Positions 44,134-53,638 of a stretch of DNA of 64,000 nt are shown here, one piece after another (position 1 is the first letter of the stretch; each line of letters starts with the position of its first letter). The position numbers and the translations under genes are program-made. The notes under the pieces were generated by a model. That model was not told the origin of the DNA. It worked only from the letters and a program-made list of their open reading frames with translations, and made no database searches. The stretch is taken from IMG/VR virus record IMGVR_UViG_3300034104_005687, positions 62,001 through 126,000 of that record. One strand, 5' to 3'. The DNA comes from a virus.

Positions 44134-44466
44134 ATGGCAAACACATTCAAACGTAAACTAAGTAGAGGAATAGGTAATTCTGCTATTCAGGTAGGAACTT
44201 ACACAGTAGGCGCAAATGTTACCACAGTGGTAATTGGACTTACTGTGACCAACACTTCGGGCAGTGCAATTTCGGCCAATGTTTTTCTCTACAACGGTGC
44301 GGCCAACACAAGCATTGTTTCCACAGCGCCAATCAGTTCAGGTTCCAGTTTGGTTGTGGTTGGCGGCGATCAAAAGGTTGTGTTAGAAACAGGAGACAGC
44401 ATCTACGTTCAAAGCAGTGCAGCATCCAGTGTTGATGTTGTGATGAGCATTATGGAAATCACATAA
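44134..44466 (+). CDS. Small fibre-locus structural protein
   Basis: 110 residues starting ANTFKRKLSRGIGNSAIQVG, then beta-rich Val/Thr/Ser sequence (VVIGLTVTNTSGSAISANVF). Proteins with this opening are common next to fibre genes in marine phages and may be small decoration or connector proteins. It starts three bases after the giant fibre stop, and its stop region overlaps the start of the next gene (44466), so it is co-translated with both. Confidence 0.7.
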   Translation: MANTFKRKLSRGIGNSAIQVGTYTVGANVTTVVIGLTVTNTSGSAISANVFLYNGAANTSIVSTAPISSGSSLVVVGGDQKVVLETGDSIYVQSSAASSVDVVMSIMEIT

Positions 44467-47400
44467 TGAGCGGCTATCTTGGTCTTGATCCCAACACACA
44501 GTTACTGAATACCAGTACTCAGTTCTTCAGCGGAAACAGTGCGGCCACTCAGTTTACACTGTCTCGAGCAGTAGCATCAGCATCTGATCTGGATGTACTG
44601 ATAGGCAACGTCCCTCAAAGACCAACGGTTGATTTCTCTGCTCAAAACACCACACTGTTGTTTACTAGTGCTCCAGCAACTGGTACCAACAACATCACAG
44701 TTACGTTTAGAGCTGGTGCTCTTAACTCATTGACACTACAGGCCACTGCATTTCCATCAGGAACAGTTGGTGCACCTGGACTATATTCTGTAGCTGCAAA
44801 CAATACTGGTTTGTATTGGCCTACTGCCACTGACATGGCTGTTACTGTGGCTGGCACTGAGCGAGTTAACTTCAGCAGCAATTCTATATCTACTAGCAAT
44901 GTCACGGGTGCACTCACTGTATCCGGCGGTGTAGGCGTGACTGGCAACATCTATACCAGTGGTATTGTCAATGTCACAAACACTACACAAAGTACCAGTG
45001 TTGCTTCGGGAGCATTACAAGTTGCTGGCGGTGCAGGCATAGTTGGCAACGTTAACGTTGGCGGCGACATTACCTGTGTGGGCGATTTTACTGTAAACGG
45101 TGTATTCCGAACCACCGGAACTGACAGCCTGGAAGTCAACGATCCATTTATTTTCTTGGCCAACGCCAACCCTGGTGACAGCTTTGATTCGGGTATTATT
45201 ACTGAATACGACGATGGAGTCACACGATATGCTGGTATTTTTCGAGATATCACAGACGATCAATGGAAATTGTTTGGTAACTTAACAGTCAAGCCCGGCA
45301 CCACAGTGGACACAGGTGATGCCAGTTTCAACTACAACAGTTTGATTGTGGCTGGGCTATCGGCCACAGGCAACGTAACAGGTACATATCTTTTGGGCAA
45401 TGGTAGTTTGCTGACAGGTATATCTACCGACACCACCAACATCAGCAATGGCAACAGCGCAGTTGTTATACCATCCATAAACGGCAACATACTGTCCAAC
45501 GTCAACGGCATAACCATTGTCAATGTGTCATCAACTGGCGCCACAGTAACTGGTGCAGTAAATTCCACAACACTCAGTGCATCAGGCAACGTCACTGGTG
45601 GCAACTTGATCACTGGTGGTGCAGTAGTAGCAACCGGTGCAATATCTGGCTCTGTTGTTAGCACAACAGGCAACGTCACTGGTGGCAACATCAATACCAG
45701 CGGACTTGTAAGCGCAACTGGTGCTGTGAATTCTGGCAGTGTTACGGCCACAGGCAACGTAGTAGGTGGCAACATCAATACAGGTGGTTTAATCAGTGCT
45801 ACAGGTGCCATAACTGGTGCTGCTATCACTGGTACAAGTCTAAACTTGAGCACCGGCAACATCACAGCAGGCAACCTAAATGCCGCTGGTATTAGCCTAA
45901 CTGGCAACATTGTGTCTGCGGTCAACGCAACCAGCACTATTGTTGCTGGATCTACTATAAGTGCCGTGGGCAACATCACAGGTGGCAACATCAACACAGC
46001 AGGCTTGGTTTCGGCAACTGGTGCTGTAAATGCAGGCAGTGTTGCAGCAGGCACCACAATCAGTGCAGCAGGCAACATCACTGGCGGCAACTTAATTACA
46101 GGTGGGTTGATCACTGCTACAGGCAACTTGGTCACAGGAGCCAACGTAATTGCCACAGGATTTGGTACTTTTACTGGCAACATTACAGGTGGCAACTTGA
46201 TCACCGGCGGTCTGATCTCAGCAACGGGTGCTATTACAGGCGCTGATATCTCAGGCACAACTATCAGTGGTTCAGGCAACGTCACCGGAGGCAACGTCAA
46301 CACAGCTGGTATTGTCAGCGCCACAGGCAACATTGTGGGCGGCAACATCAGCACACCCGGCTTGATCACTGCCACAGGATCAATTCAAGCCACTGGTAAT
46401 ACCAACGGTGGCAACTTAAATGCGGTGAGTGCTGTAGCAGCAGGCACAACAGTAAGTGCAGGCGGCAATATCACAGGCGGTAACATATTAACCACTGGAT
46501 TGGTCAGTGCAGGTGGCACAGTGAGTGCAACTGGTACTATCACAGGTGGCAACATAGCCACTGCAGGCACAATAAGCAGCACAGGCAACATAGTCAGTGC
46601 AGGTAATGTGAGTGGTGGCAACGTGTTGGCCACACAAGCAGTGATTGGAGCCATAGTCAGCAGTACAGGCAATGTTACTGCCACAGGCAACGTCAGTGCA
46701 GGTAATGTGATTGCCACAGGTTTGAGCCTGATTGGCAACGTGCTGGGAGCATTGGCTACTACAGGCAACATCACCAGCGGCAATTTGATCACAACAGGGT
46801 TGATTACAGCAACTAGCAACATCACTGGTGGTAATATAAACACTGCTGGATCAATGTCAGCCACTGGCACGGTCAATGGTAATGTTTTAAGATCAACTAA
46901 CTCAGCAGGCGACGAAGGAGGAGAGATTCAACTAGCCCTTGCAGCCGCAAACACTACATTGAGTGGTGGTGTAAACATAGACGTTTATCAGAATAGAATA
47001 CGATTCTTTGAAACTGGTGGCACAGCACGCGGCGTGTTTATTGATTTGGCAACTGCTGCTGCAGGTGCGGCAACTCCGTTGAATCCAGCTACCCCAACAC
47101 AGATTGTCAATGGCTCTACTAATTTTAGTTCTATCCTAAATGCAAACCTTACAGCTACGGTAGCAGGAACTTCAAACGTAGTAGTAATTGCATCCACTGG
47201 ACAATTTGTTACAGGATTGATCAGTGCCACAGGCAACATCACTGGTGCCAATATCAACGGCAACGGATCAGGATTGAGTGCAATTACTGGGGCCAACGTC
47301 ACAGGTACTGTGGCCAACGCTACTTTTGCTACTTCTGCTGGATCGGCTACTACCGCAACAAGTGCAACCACAGCTGGTACTGTGACCACAGCAGCACAGC

Positions 47401-48836
47401 CCAACATTACTTCAGTTGGTACATTAACTGCACTAGCAGTGACCGGTAACACTACATCAAGCAACTTTGTTGGTACACTAAATGGATCAGGTGCCAACGT
47501 TACCAGCATCAGTGCTACCAACATTAGTTCTGGTACACTGGAACAAGCTAGATTGGCCAATGCCGCAGTAACACTGGGCGGTACAGCACTCACACTTGGT
47601 GCAACTGTGACCACTGTGGTTGGTTTGACTAGTGTGACATCAACTACATTTGTGGGTGCATTGACTGGAGCAGCTACATCAGCCACAACGGCAGGTACTG
47701 TGACAACAGCAGCACAACCCAACATAACATCTGTTGGTACATTGTCAGGGTTGACGGTAACTGCAACCATCACAGGTAATATAACAGGATCAGCTGGTAC
47801 TGCAACAAGTGCTACTACAGCTGGTACTGTGACAACAGCAGCACAACCCAACATTACTTCAGTTGGTACACTGTCAGGGTTGACTGTAACTGCAACTATT
47901 ACAGGTAATATATCAGGTTCAGCAGCTACTGCAACCAGTGCTACTTCAGCTACCACAGCAGGTACTGTGACCACAGCAGCACAACCCAACATAACCTCAG
48001 TTGGTACGTTGACTGCATTGGCAGTGACTGGTAATACTACATCAGGAAACTTTGTTGGCACATTGAATGGATCAGGAGCCAACGTTACCAGTATCAGTGC
48101 TACCAACATTTCTAGTGGCACACTGGCTCAGGCTAGATTGGCTAACGCTAGCATAACTGTTAATGGTACTGCAATTGCACTAGGTGCATCAGGCACAATC
48201 ACAGCCACTGCCACAGGTACACTCACAATTGGCACAGGCCTCGGCGGTACCAGTTACAATGGCAGCACGGGCGTTACTATTACCAACACAGGTGTAACTG
48301 CTTTAACAGGTGGCGGCGGCATCACCGTAAACGCAAGCACAGGTTCTATCACGTTGGGTTCTACTGCAACTAGCGCAAACACCGCAGGTGCAATTGTTGC
48401 ACGTGGGGCAAGTGGAGAATTTAGTGCTGGAGTAATTACAGCAACTGCAACTTCTGCACGTTATGCTGACTTGGCAGAAAATTATTCTGCTGATGCTGTG
48501 TACGAACCAGGCACTGTGTTGATATTTGGTGGCACAGCAGAAGTCACTGTTGCCAACGCAGCAGGTGACACAAGAATTGCAGGTGTAGTGTCTACGGATC
48601 CAGCGCACTTGATGAATTCTACCATTGACTGCGAACATCCAGTGGCAGTTGCGTTGACTGGTCGAGTTCCTACCCGAGTAACAGGCACAGTACGCAAAGG
48701 AGACATGATGGTAGCTGCTGGCAACGGCCAAGCACAAGCATGTGCAACACCTGCATTGGGGTCTGTGATTGGTAAAGCATTGGCAGACTTTGATGGAACC
48801 AGTGGTGTAATTGAAGTTGTAGTAGGAAGATTATAA
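44466..48836 (+). CDS. Tail fibre repeat protein 3
   Basis: 1456 residues. The N-terminal ~120 residues (DPNTQLLNTSTQFFSGNSAA, ASDLDVLIGNVPQ) look like an attachment domain. Residues ~205-290 hold a nonrepeat island (DSLEVNDPFIFLANANPGD, DDGVTRYAGIFRDITDDQWK) seen in other marine fibre proteins. The shaft has the same SATGNITGGN repeats as the neighbouring fibres, with AQPNITSVGTL blocks near the C-terminus. The last ~125 residues (YADLAENYSADAVYEPGTVL ... GTSGVIEVVVG) match the C-terminal domain of the 28460 protein. No promoter of its own is visible. Confidence 0.82.
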   Translation: MSGYLGLDPNTQLLNTSTQFFSGNSAATQFTLSRAVASASDLDVLIGNVPQRPTVDFSAQNTTLLFTSAPATGTNNITVTFRAGALNSLTLQATAFPSGTVGAPGLYSVAANNTGLYWPTATDMAVTVAGTERVNFSSNSISTSNVTGALTVSGGVGVTGNIYTSGIVNVTNTTQSTSVASGALQVAGGAGIVGNVNVGGDITCVGDFTVNGVFRTTGTDSLEVNDPFIFLANANPGDSFDSGIITEYDDGVTRYAGIFRDITDDQWKLFGNLTVKPGTTVDTGDASFNYNSLIVAGLSATGNVTGTYLLGNGSLLTGISTDTTNISNGNSAVVIPSINGNILSNVNGITIVNVSSTGATVTGAVNSTTLSASGNVTGGNLITGGAVVATGAISGSVVSTTGNVTGGNINTSGLVSATGAVNSGSVTATGNVVGGNINTGGLISATGAITGAAITGTSLNLSTGNITAGNLNAAGISLTGNIVSAVNATSTIVAGSTISAVGNITGGNINTAGLVSATGAVNAGSVAAGTTISAAGNITGGNLITGGLITATGNLVTGANVIATGFGTFTGNITGGNLITGGLISATGAITGADISGTTISGSGNVTGGNVNTAGIVSATGNIVGGNISTPGLITATGSIQATGNTNGGNLNAVSAVAAGTTVSAGGNITGGNILTTGLVSAGGTVSATGTITGGNIATAGTISSTGNIVSAGNVSGGNVLATQAVIGAIVSSTGNVTATGNVSAGNVIATGLSLIGNVLGALATTGNITSGNLITTGLITATSNITGGNINTAGSMSATGTVNGNVLRSTNSAGDEGGEIQLALAAANTTLSGGVNIDVYQNRIRFFETGGTARGVFIDLATAAAGAATPLNPATPTQIVNGSTNFSSILNANLTATVAGTSNVVVIASTGQFVTGLISATGNITGANINGNGSGLSAITGANVTGTVANATFATSAGSATTATSATTAGTVTTAAQPNITSVGTLTALAVTGNTTSSNFVGTLNGSGANVTSISATNISSGTLEQARLANAAVTLGGTALTLGATVTTVVGLTSVTSTTFVGALTGAATSATTAGTVTTAAQPNITSVGTLSGLTVTATITGNITGSAGTATSATTAGTVTTAAQPNITSVGTLSGLTVTATITGNISGSAATATSATSATTAGTVTTAAQPNITSVGTLTALAVTGNTTSGNFVGTLNGSGANVTSISATNISSGTLAQARLANASITVNGTAIALGASGTITATATGTLTIGTGLGGTSYNGSTGVTITNTGVTALTGGGGITVNASTGSITLGSTATSANTAGAIVARGASGEFSAGVITATATSARYADLAENYSADAVYEPGTVLIFGGTAEVTVANAAGDTRIAGVVSTDPAHLMNSTIDCEHPVAVALTGRVPTRVTGTVRKGDMMVAAGNGQAQACATPALGSVIGKALADFDGTSGVIEVVVGRL

Positions 48837-49226
48837 ATGTATATAGGTAACACACCGCAAATTGGTCAGTACAGAAAAATGGATGCGTTGAGCTTTGATG
48901 GCTCAACCACAAGTTTTCCTATCACTGTAGGAGGTACAGCATTTACACCTCCCACTGTGTTTGCAATGATGGTGGTGCTCAACGACATACCTTTGAATCC
49001 CGGAGTTGATTTTTCAATTGCTGGATCAACCATTAGCTTTTCTGCACCCCCAGCATCTCTAACACCGTTCTTTGGCATACTCATGGGCGATACCCTGTTC
49101 ACTGGTGTCCCCAGCGATGCCACGGTGACCAACAGCAAAATTGCAACTGGCGCAGTCAGTTACGATAAATTTAGTACAAGCACGCAGGCAAGACTTACTG
49201 CGAATCAAATCATATTTGGAGTTTAA
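48837..49226 (+). CDS. Small fibre-associated structural protein
   Basis: 129 residues beginning YIGNTPQIGQYRKMDALSFD, then a beta-rich segment (FPITVGGTAFTPPTVFAMMV) and a helical end (NSKIATGAVSYDKFSTSTQA). This opening is typical of the small neck or tip proteins adjoining fibre genes in aquatic phages. The ATG follows the previous stop directly and the next gene starts four bases after the stop. Confidence 0.7.
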   Translation: MYIGNTPQIGQYRKMDALSFDGSTTSFPITVGGTAFTPPTVFAMMVVLNDIPLNPGVDFSIAGSTISFSAPPASLTPFFGILMGDTLFTGVPSDATVTNSKIATGAVSYDKFSTSTQARLTANQIIFGV

Positions 49227-49229
49227 AAG

Positions 49230-52200
49230 ATGGCACGTCAACGAGTTAATCAATACGTTTTTACACCTGGTACCTCAGGTTTGGGTACTGTCAAGGTGCA
49301 GGGGCGTGTAAATCTAGAAGAATTTCTAGCCATCTACAACACCACAGACAACATCAATATCTACAATTTTGGTGACCCTGTGTTGGGCGGCACAGTGGCC
49401 TGGGCAGCAGGTACCACAGCACAGTTTCCCACAGCCTACGACGGTGTTACCACATTGACATTGAACGCTGACACCAGCCTGATGAATGCTGCAGACAAGC
49501 TGGCAATCTGGGTAGAAGCTCAAAGCATGACCACCAAGCCCTGGTCGTTTGAAATGGACGCTATTGGACGCAGCAGAGTTGCCAACCCACAGGCCTTGAT
49601 TGACGCTGACTTTGAATATGGTTTGCAAAACACCAAGTGGCAGAACTATTCGGTCAACAACAACATTCCTGGTTTTTATGAAAACACAGGATCTGACATT
49701 GTGTTTGGCACCAACGGCTATGTGTCATTGATTTCAGGTGATGATGTGATTACATCAGACGTTGATACATCTGTGAGATTGGCCAACCCTGGTTCAACAC
49801 AATGGGTAGCCAACGATTTTGCACTGTTGATCAGTCAAACACAGGGCAACATAGTTCCGTTGACCAGCACATTTACCACTGCTCGCGTGCCCAGTCCGCA
49901 GGAAAGAGCAATCACTGTCAGCAGTTCCACAGGATTTTCTGCAGGCGACAACGTGTTGATTATTCCGCGTCCAGCTTCAGGTGGAACCACTATTGCCACC
50001 ACAATCAGCAGCACAGCCACTACCACAGTAGTAGTCACCGACGCATCCACTGCAGGCATAGTAGACGGCAGTTATATCATTGCACTGACCAACACCGCCA
50101 ATGTATACGAAGTCATGGCAGTGACCAACGTCAGCACCAACACACTCACTGTGGTCCGACAGTCCAACAACACCAACGGTGCAGGAGCCAACATCAACTC
50201 AGGCAATGCAGTGTATGTGGTTCCAGCTATTGAAATAGCCAGAGTACTCAGAGTTGACAGCGGCACTTCTATAGACGTGGCCCGTGGCTGGTACAACATT
50301 CCCAGTGTGAATTCTGCAGAAATAGGTTCTATCATTCAACGATGCAGTGCCAACGTTGAATTGGTTCAACACACTGCCATAAGCTCTGCAGTCAACGGAC
50401 AGCAAACAATTTCTAGATCAGCATTTGGTTCAACCGCTCTGACCGCTGCTGGAGTTGGCAGTTTAATGGTACGCATGACCGGTGTATACAATGCCAGTAC
50501 CGATGCCAACGTTCCGTTGACCGCTGTCAATGCGCCCGACAATAGTTTTATCGCAGGACAAGGAGAGTACTGCACAGTACTGAGCTCAGAAAGCACTTCC
50601 ACTGACGGTACCAACATTTTGAGTGCTCTGGGATTCAACAGCAACAACTTCAGTTATTATCCGCACTTGGACCCTGCTGTTGCCTTGGGTTATCCGTTGA
50701 ACCGGTCAGACACTGTGATTCGAGCAGCATTTCCGTTTACAGGAGCTGATCTGGACATACTCAGCATTACCAGCAATGGAGCCAACCCCAGCACAATCAC
50801 TGTGACCACAACATATGCTCACGGACTGGTACCAGGAACTCCAATTTTGTGTAACCTAACTGCTGGCACAAACTATGTGTATGGCCTGGGCAGTTTCTTT
50901 ATCGTGAGTGTGCCCAGCAACAACACATTTACCTACACTGCCAAAACTGGTGCTGCGGTGTCTGGATCAATATTGGGCATAATCAACGTTCGCAGCAATG
51001 CCACATTCTTGCCAAGACCGTTTGACGGCGGTGTTGTGTTGGGACCCGGAACGCCAACTCGTGGCGCTGCTGCTGTACGACAGACTAAAAAATATTTCCG
51101 TTATCAATCAGGTAAAGGAATTTTGTTTACATCAGGTACCATGCTGAAACCAACATTTGATGTTATTGCAGTATCTGCCTCCAACACTGTGCCCAACAGC
51201 ACTATTACCATAGTTACCGATTTGCCTCATGGACTAAATCCTGGCGCAGAGATTGCGCTGTCGGGAGTTACAACTTCAGGATACAACTACCCAGGTTATG
51301 TGATTACTGACATTTTAAGTGATCTCAGCTTCACTGTTGATGCACAAGACACACTGGGTTCAACCACACCGGTACTGGGATCACAACCTCGTGTGAACGT
51401 GGAAGCCTGGCACGGAGCAAGCGTTCGAGCTGGTATCTTTGATGATCAAAACGGTTTGTATTGGGAATGTGATGGCCAAAGTATCAATGCAGTACAGCGC
51501 AGTTCCACATTCCAGGTAGCTGGCTTGGTATCAGTGGGTGTAGGCTCCAACTTGGTGGTAGGCAACGAAACTTGTCGTTTCCAAGAACAACTCAACAACG
51601 GAGACGTTGTGGTTATCCGTGGTATGACACACACTGTCACTAGTATTCCCAGCGAGCAACGCATGACTGTGGTACCAGTGTATCGCGGAGTATCAAATCA
51701 AAATCGTGTAAAAATGTGTTTACGACAAGAGATTCGTGTTCGTCAACCAGATTTCAACATTGATCCATTGGATGGCACAGGTCCCAGCGGATACACTCTT
51801 GACTCCACCAAAATGCAGATGTTGGGTGTAGAGTATTCATGGTACGGTGCAGGCTATGTGCAGTGGATGGCTCGAGGGCAAGATGGTGTTATGATTCCAG
51901 CACATCGTCGTCCCAACAACAACATCAACAACGAAGCATACATGCGTTCAGGCAATTTGCCTGCACGATATGAAGCCATCAACGAAACACCGGTAAACAG
52001 ATTGGCCAGTGCCATCGACAGCAGCCAGTCCACTATTACTTTGGTTGATGCCACCGACTATCCTGCAGCCAGTGTGACATATCCTGTGTACGTGATGATC
52101 GACAGCGAAATCGTCAAGTACTCGGGCAAGACTGGCAACAATTTGACTGGTTGCACACGAGCAGCAACATTTTCGCAATGGGTAGAAGGCGCTAACCGCA

Positions 52201-53198
52201 GTTTTACCAGCTCGGCAGCCGCCAGCCATGCTGCCAACACTGGTGTTATTTTGATCTCAAATACTTGTACGCCACTGGTAAATCACTGGGGTAGTTCAGT
52301 GATCATGGACGGCAACTTTGATGGTGACGAAGGCTATCAGTTCACATTCAACCGCGTGAACTACGGTTTGCCGGCAACTATTGGACAGAAGCAAGTGGCA
52401 TTTTGTATGCGACTAAGCCCCAGTGTCAGCAATGGCCTGATTGGAGAGCTAGGCGATCGTGACCTAATCAACCGTGCTCAAGTTACCATGAAAAACATGA
52501 TCATAAACATCACAGCCGGTCGTTATTTGGTAGAAGGTATCTTGAACCCCAGCAACATTGATGCTGCCAACACTGCCTGGGCTGGCATCAACAACCTGGG
52601 CGGTGGCTTTCAGCCCAGCCTGTGTGAATTTTCTACTGCTCCTACCTACACCGACGAAAGCACTGGTGGCCTTACAGGATCTCCATTTGGCACAGAAGGT
52701 GGCCTTATTGAATCAGGTACAAAACCAACGTTTTCTACCACTAGAACATTTGCAAACTTGACTCCAGGTGTGATATCCAGTTCAGGATCGGGTGCCAACA
52801 TCACTGTGCAGTTGACACGAACAGGCACAACTTACAACAACAACACTGTGCAAATCACTGTGCAGAATCCCGGCACAGGATATGCTGTTGCGGATACCTT
52901 GAGAATTTTAGGCAACGTCATTGGAGGATCAACACCTGCCAACGATCTAAACCTCACAGTTGCTGCTATTACCAGTGAATTGAACGGTGGCGAACGACTG
53001 TTTGCTATCCCAATCAGTACCACCAACTCGGGCACACTGGATCTGAGTTCAGTGAAACAGGTAGGGACCAGTGCTGTTCCAGGGCAAGGTGTTTACCCCA
53101 ACGGTCCTGAACTGCTGGCAATTCAGCTCACTGCATTGGTAACGGCTACCAATCCTGTGTCTGAAATTCAGTTGCAGTACTTTGAAAGCCAGGCCTAA
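49230..53198 (+). CDS. Large virion structural protein (baseplate/fibre connector type)
   Basis: 1322 residues, beta-rich. After ~270 residues it has Ig-like or beta modules (ERAITVSSSTGFSAGDNVLI; SNGANPSTITVTTTYAHGL). The centre has a block familiar from unnamed structural proteins of marine T4-like phages: RYQSGKGILFTSGTMLKPTF, GIFDDQNGLYWECDGQSINA and VYRGVSNQNRVKMC. Later parts include MLGVEYSWYGAGYVQWMARG and PAHRRPNNNIN. It may be baseplate wedge gp10-like or a fibre-binding platform; no T4 assignment is secure. The stop overlaps the converging Nudix stop by four bases. Confidence 0.65.
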   Translation: MARQRVNQYVFTPGTSGLGTVKVQGRVNLEEFLAIYNTTDNINIYNFGDPVLGGTVAWAAGTTAQFPTAYDGVTTLTLNADTSLMNAADKLAIWVEAQSMTTKPWSFEMDAIGRSRVANPQALIDADFEYGLQNTKWQNYSVNNNIPGFYENTGSDIVFGTNGYVSLISGDDVITSDVDTSVRLANPGSTQWVANDFALLISQTQGNIVPLTSTFTTARVPSPQERAITVSSSTGFSAGDNVLIIPRPASGGTTIATTISSTATTTVVVTDASTAGIVDGSYIIALTNTANVYEVMAVTNVSTNTLTVVRQSNNTNGAGANINSGNAVYVVPAIEIARVLRVDSGTSIDVARGWYNIPSVNSAEIGSIIQRCSANVELVQHTAISSAVNGQQTISRSAFGSTALTAAGVGSLMVRMTGVYNASTDANVPLTAVNAPDNSFIAGQGEYCTVLSSESTSTDGTNILSALGFNSNNFSYYPHLDPAVALGYPLNRSDTVIRAAFPFTGADLDILSITSNGANPSTITVTTTYAHGLVPGTPILCNLTAGTNYVYGLGSFFIVSVPSNNTFTYTAKTGAAVSGSILGIINVRSNATFLPRPFDGGVVLGPGTPTRGAAAVRQTKKYFRYQSGKGILFTSGTMLKPTFDVIAVSASNTVPNSTITIVTDLPHGLNPGAEIALSGVTTSGYNYPGYVITDILSDLSFTVDAQDTLGSTTPVLGSQPRVNVEAWHGASVRAGIFDDQNGLYWECDGQSINAVQRSSTFQVAGLVSVGVGSNLVVGNETCRFQEQLNNGDVVVIRGMTHTVTSIPSEQRMTVVPVYRGVSNQNRVKMCLRQEIRVRQPDFNIDPLDGTGPSGYTLDSTKMQMLGVEYSWYGAGYVQWMARGQDGVMIPAHRRPNNNINNEAYMRSGNLPARYEAINETPVNRLASAIDSSQSTITLVDATDYPAASVTYPVYVMIDSEIVKYSGKTGNNLTGCTRAATFSQWVEGANRSFTSSAAASHAANTGVILISNTCTPLVNHWGSSVIMDGNFDGDEGYQFTFNRVNYGLPATIGQKQVAFCMRLSPSVSNGLIGELGDRDLINRAQVTMKNMIINITAGRYLVEGILNPSNIDAANTAWAGINNLGGGFQPSLCEFSTAPTYTDESTGGLTGSPFGTEGGLIESGTKPTFSTTRTFANLTPGVISSSGSGANITVQLTRTGTTYNNNTVQITVQNPGTGYAVADTLRILGNVIGGSTPANDLNLTVAAITSELNGGERLFAIPISTTNSGTLDLSSVKQVGTSAVPGQGVYPNGPELLAIQLTALVTATNPVSEIQLQYFESQA

Positions 53199-53638
53199 AC
53201 GGCCAAAGAGGCAAGATAACGCTCCACAGTGTCTATCTTGCCTTGCACAGCTTCAACATTCACAGTGTTCCACAGCCCAGGATGCATGGGCCTTGGCCAG
53301 TGCCCGCGATCAATCCAGGCATAGCCAAGGTGTTCGTGATTCAATGTTGGAGTGAATTCTGTGGCCACACTGCACACCCAGGTATTGTATTCAAATTGAC
53401 TGTCGGCGCTGGTGAATTTTTCCAACGGCACAAGATGTTGATAGTCAGGAAAAAATCCCAGTTCTTCCACACATTCGCGTTCCATACCGCCCAACAACGT
53501 TTCGCTGGGCTCTACCTTGCCACCAGGCAAGCCCCAAGAGCCAGGGTGTTTGGCATCGTTGCGCAACAAATAGAGATAGCGTCCAGTGTCAGCACTGCGA
53601 AACCAAACGCCCACAGCTCTTACAGAACCAGTCTCCAT
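53195..53638 (-). CDS. Nudix hydrolase
   Basis: 147 residues from the ATG at 53638 (a longer frame to 53770 would run deep into gp15). The Nudix box is complete: G40 KVEPSE ... R54 E55 CV E58 E59 LG F, matching Gx5Ex7REUxEExGU with Cys at the U position. Preceded by WGLPGG, as usual. Such enzymes clear damaged nucleotides, NAD derivatives or mRNA caps; T4 has NudE, but this is not clearly the same protein. It overlaps the gp15 end by 19 bases. Confidence 0.85.
   Translation of the reverse strand: METGSVRAVGVWFRSADTGRYLYLLRNDAKHPGSWGLPGGKVEPSETLLGGMERECVEELGFFPDYQHLVPLEKFTSADSQFEYNTWVCSVATEFTPTLNHEHLGYAWIDRGHWPRPMHPGLWNTVNVEAVQGKIDTVERYLASLAV

Noticed and set aside
28460-53198. Diversity-generating retroelement acting on fibres
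   Set aside because: No reverse transcriptase gene or template repeat seen in the window; repeat variation is explained by duplication.
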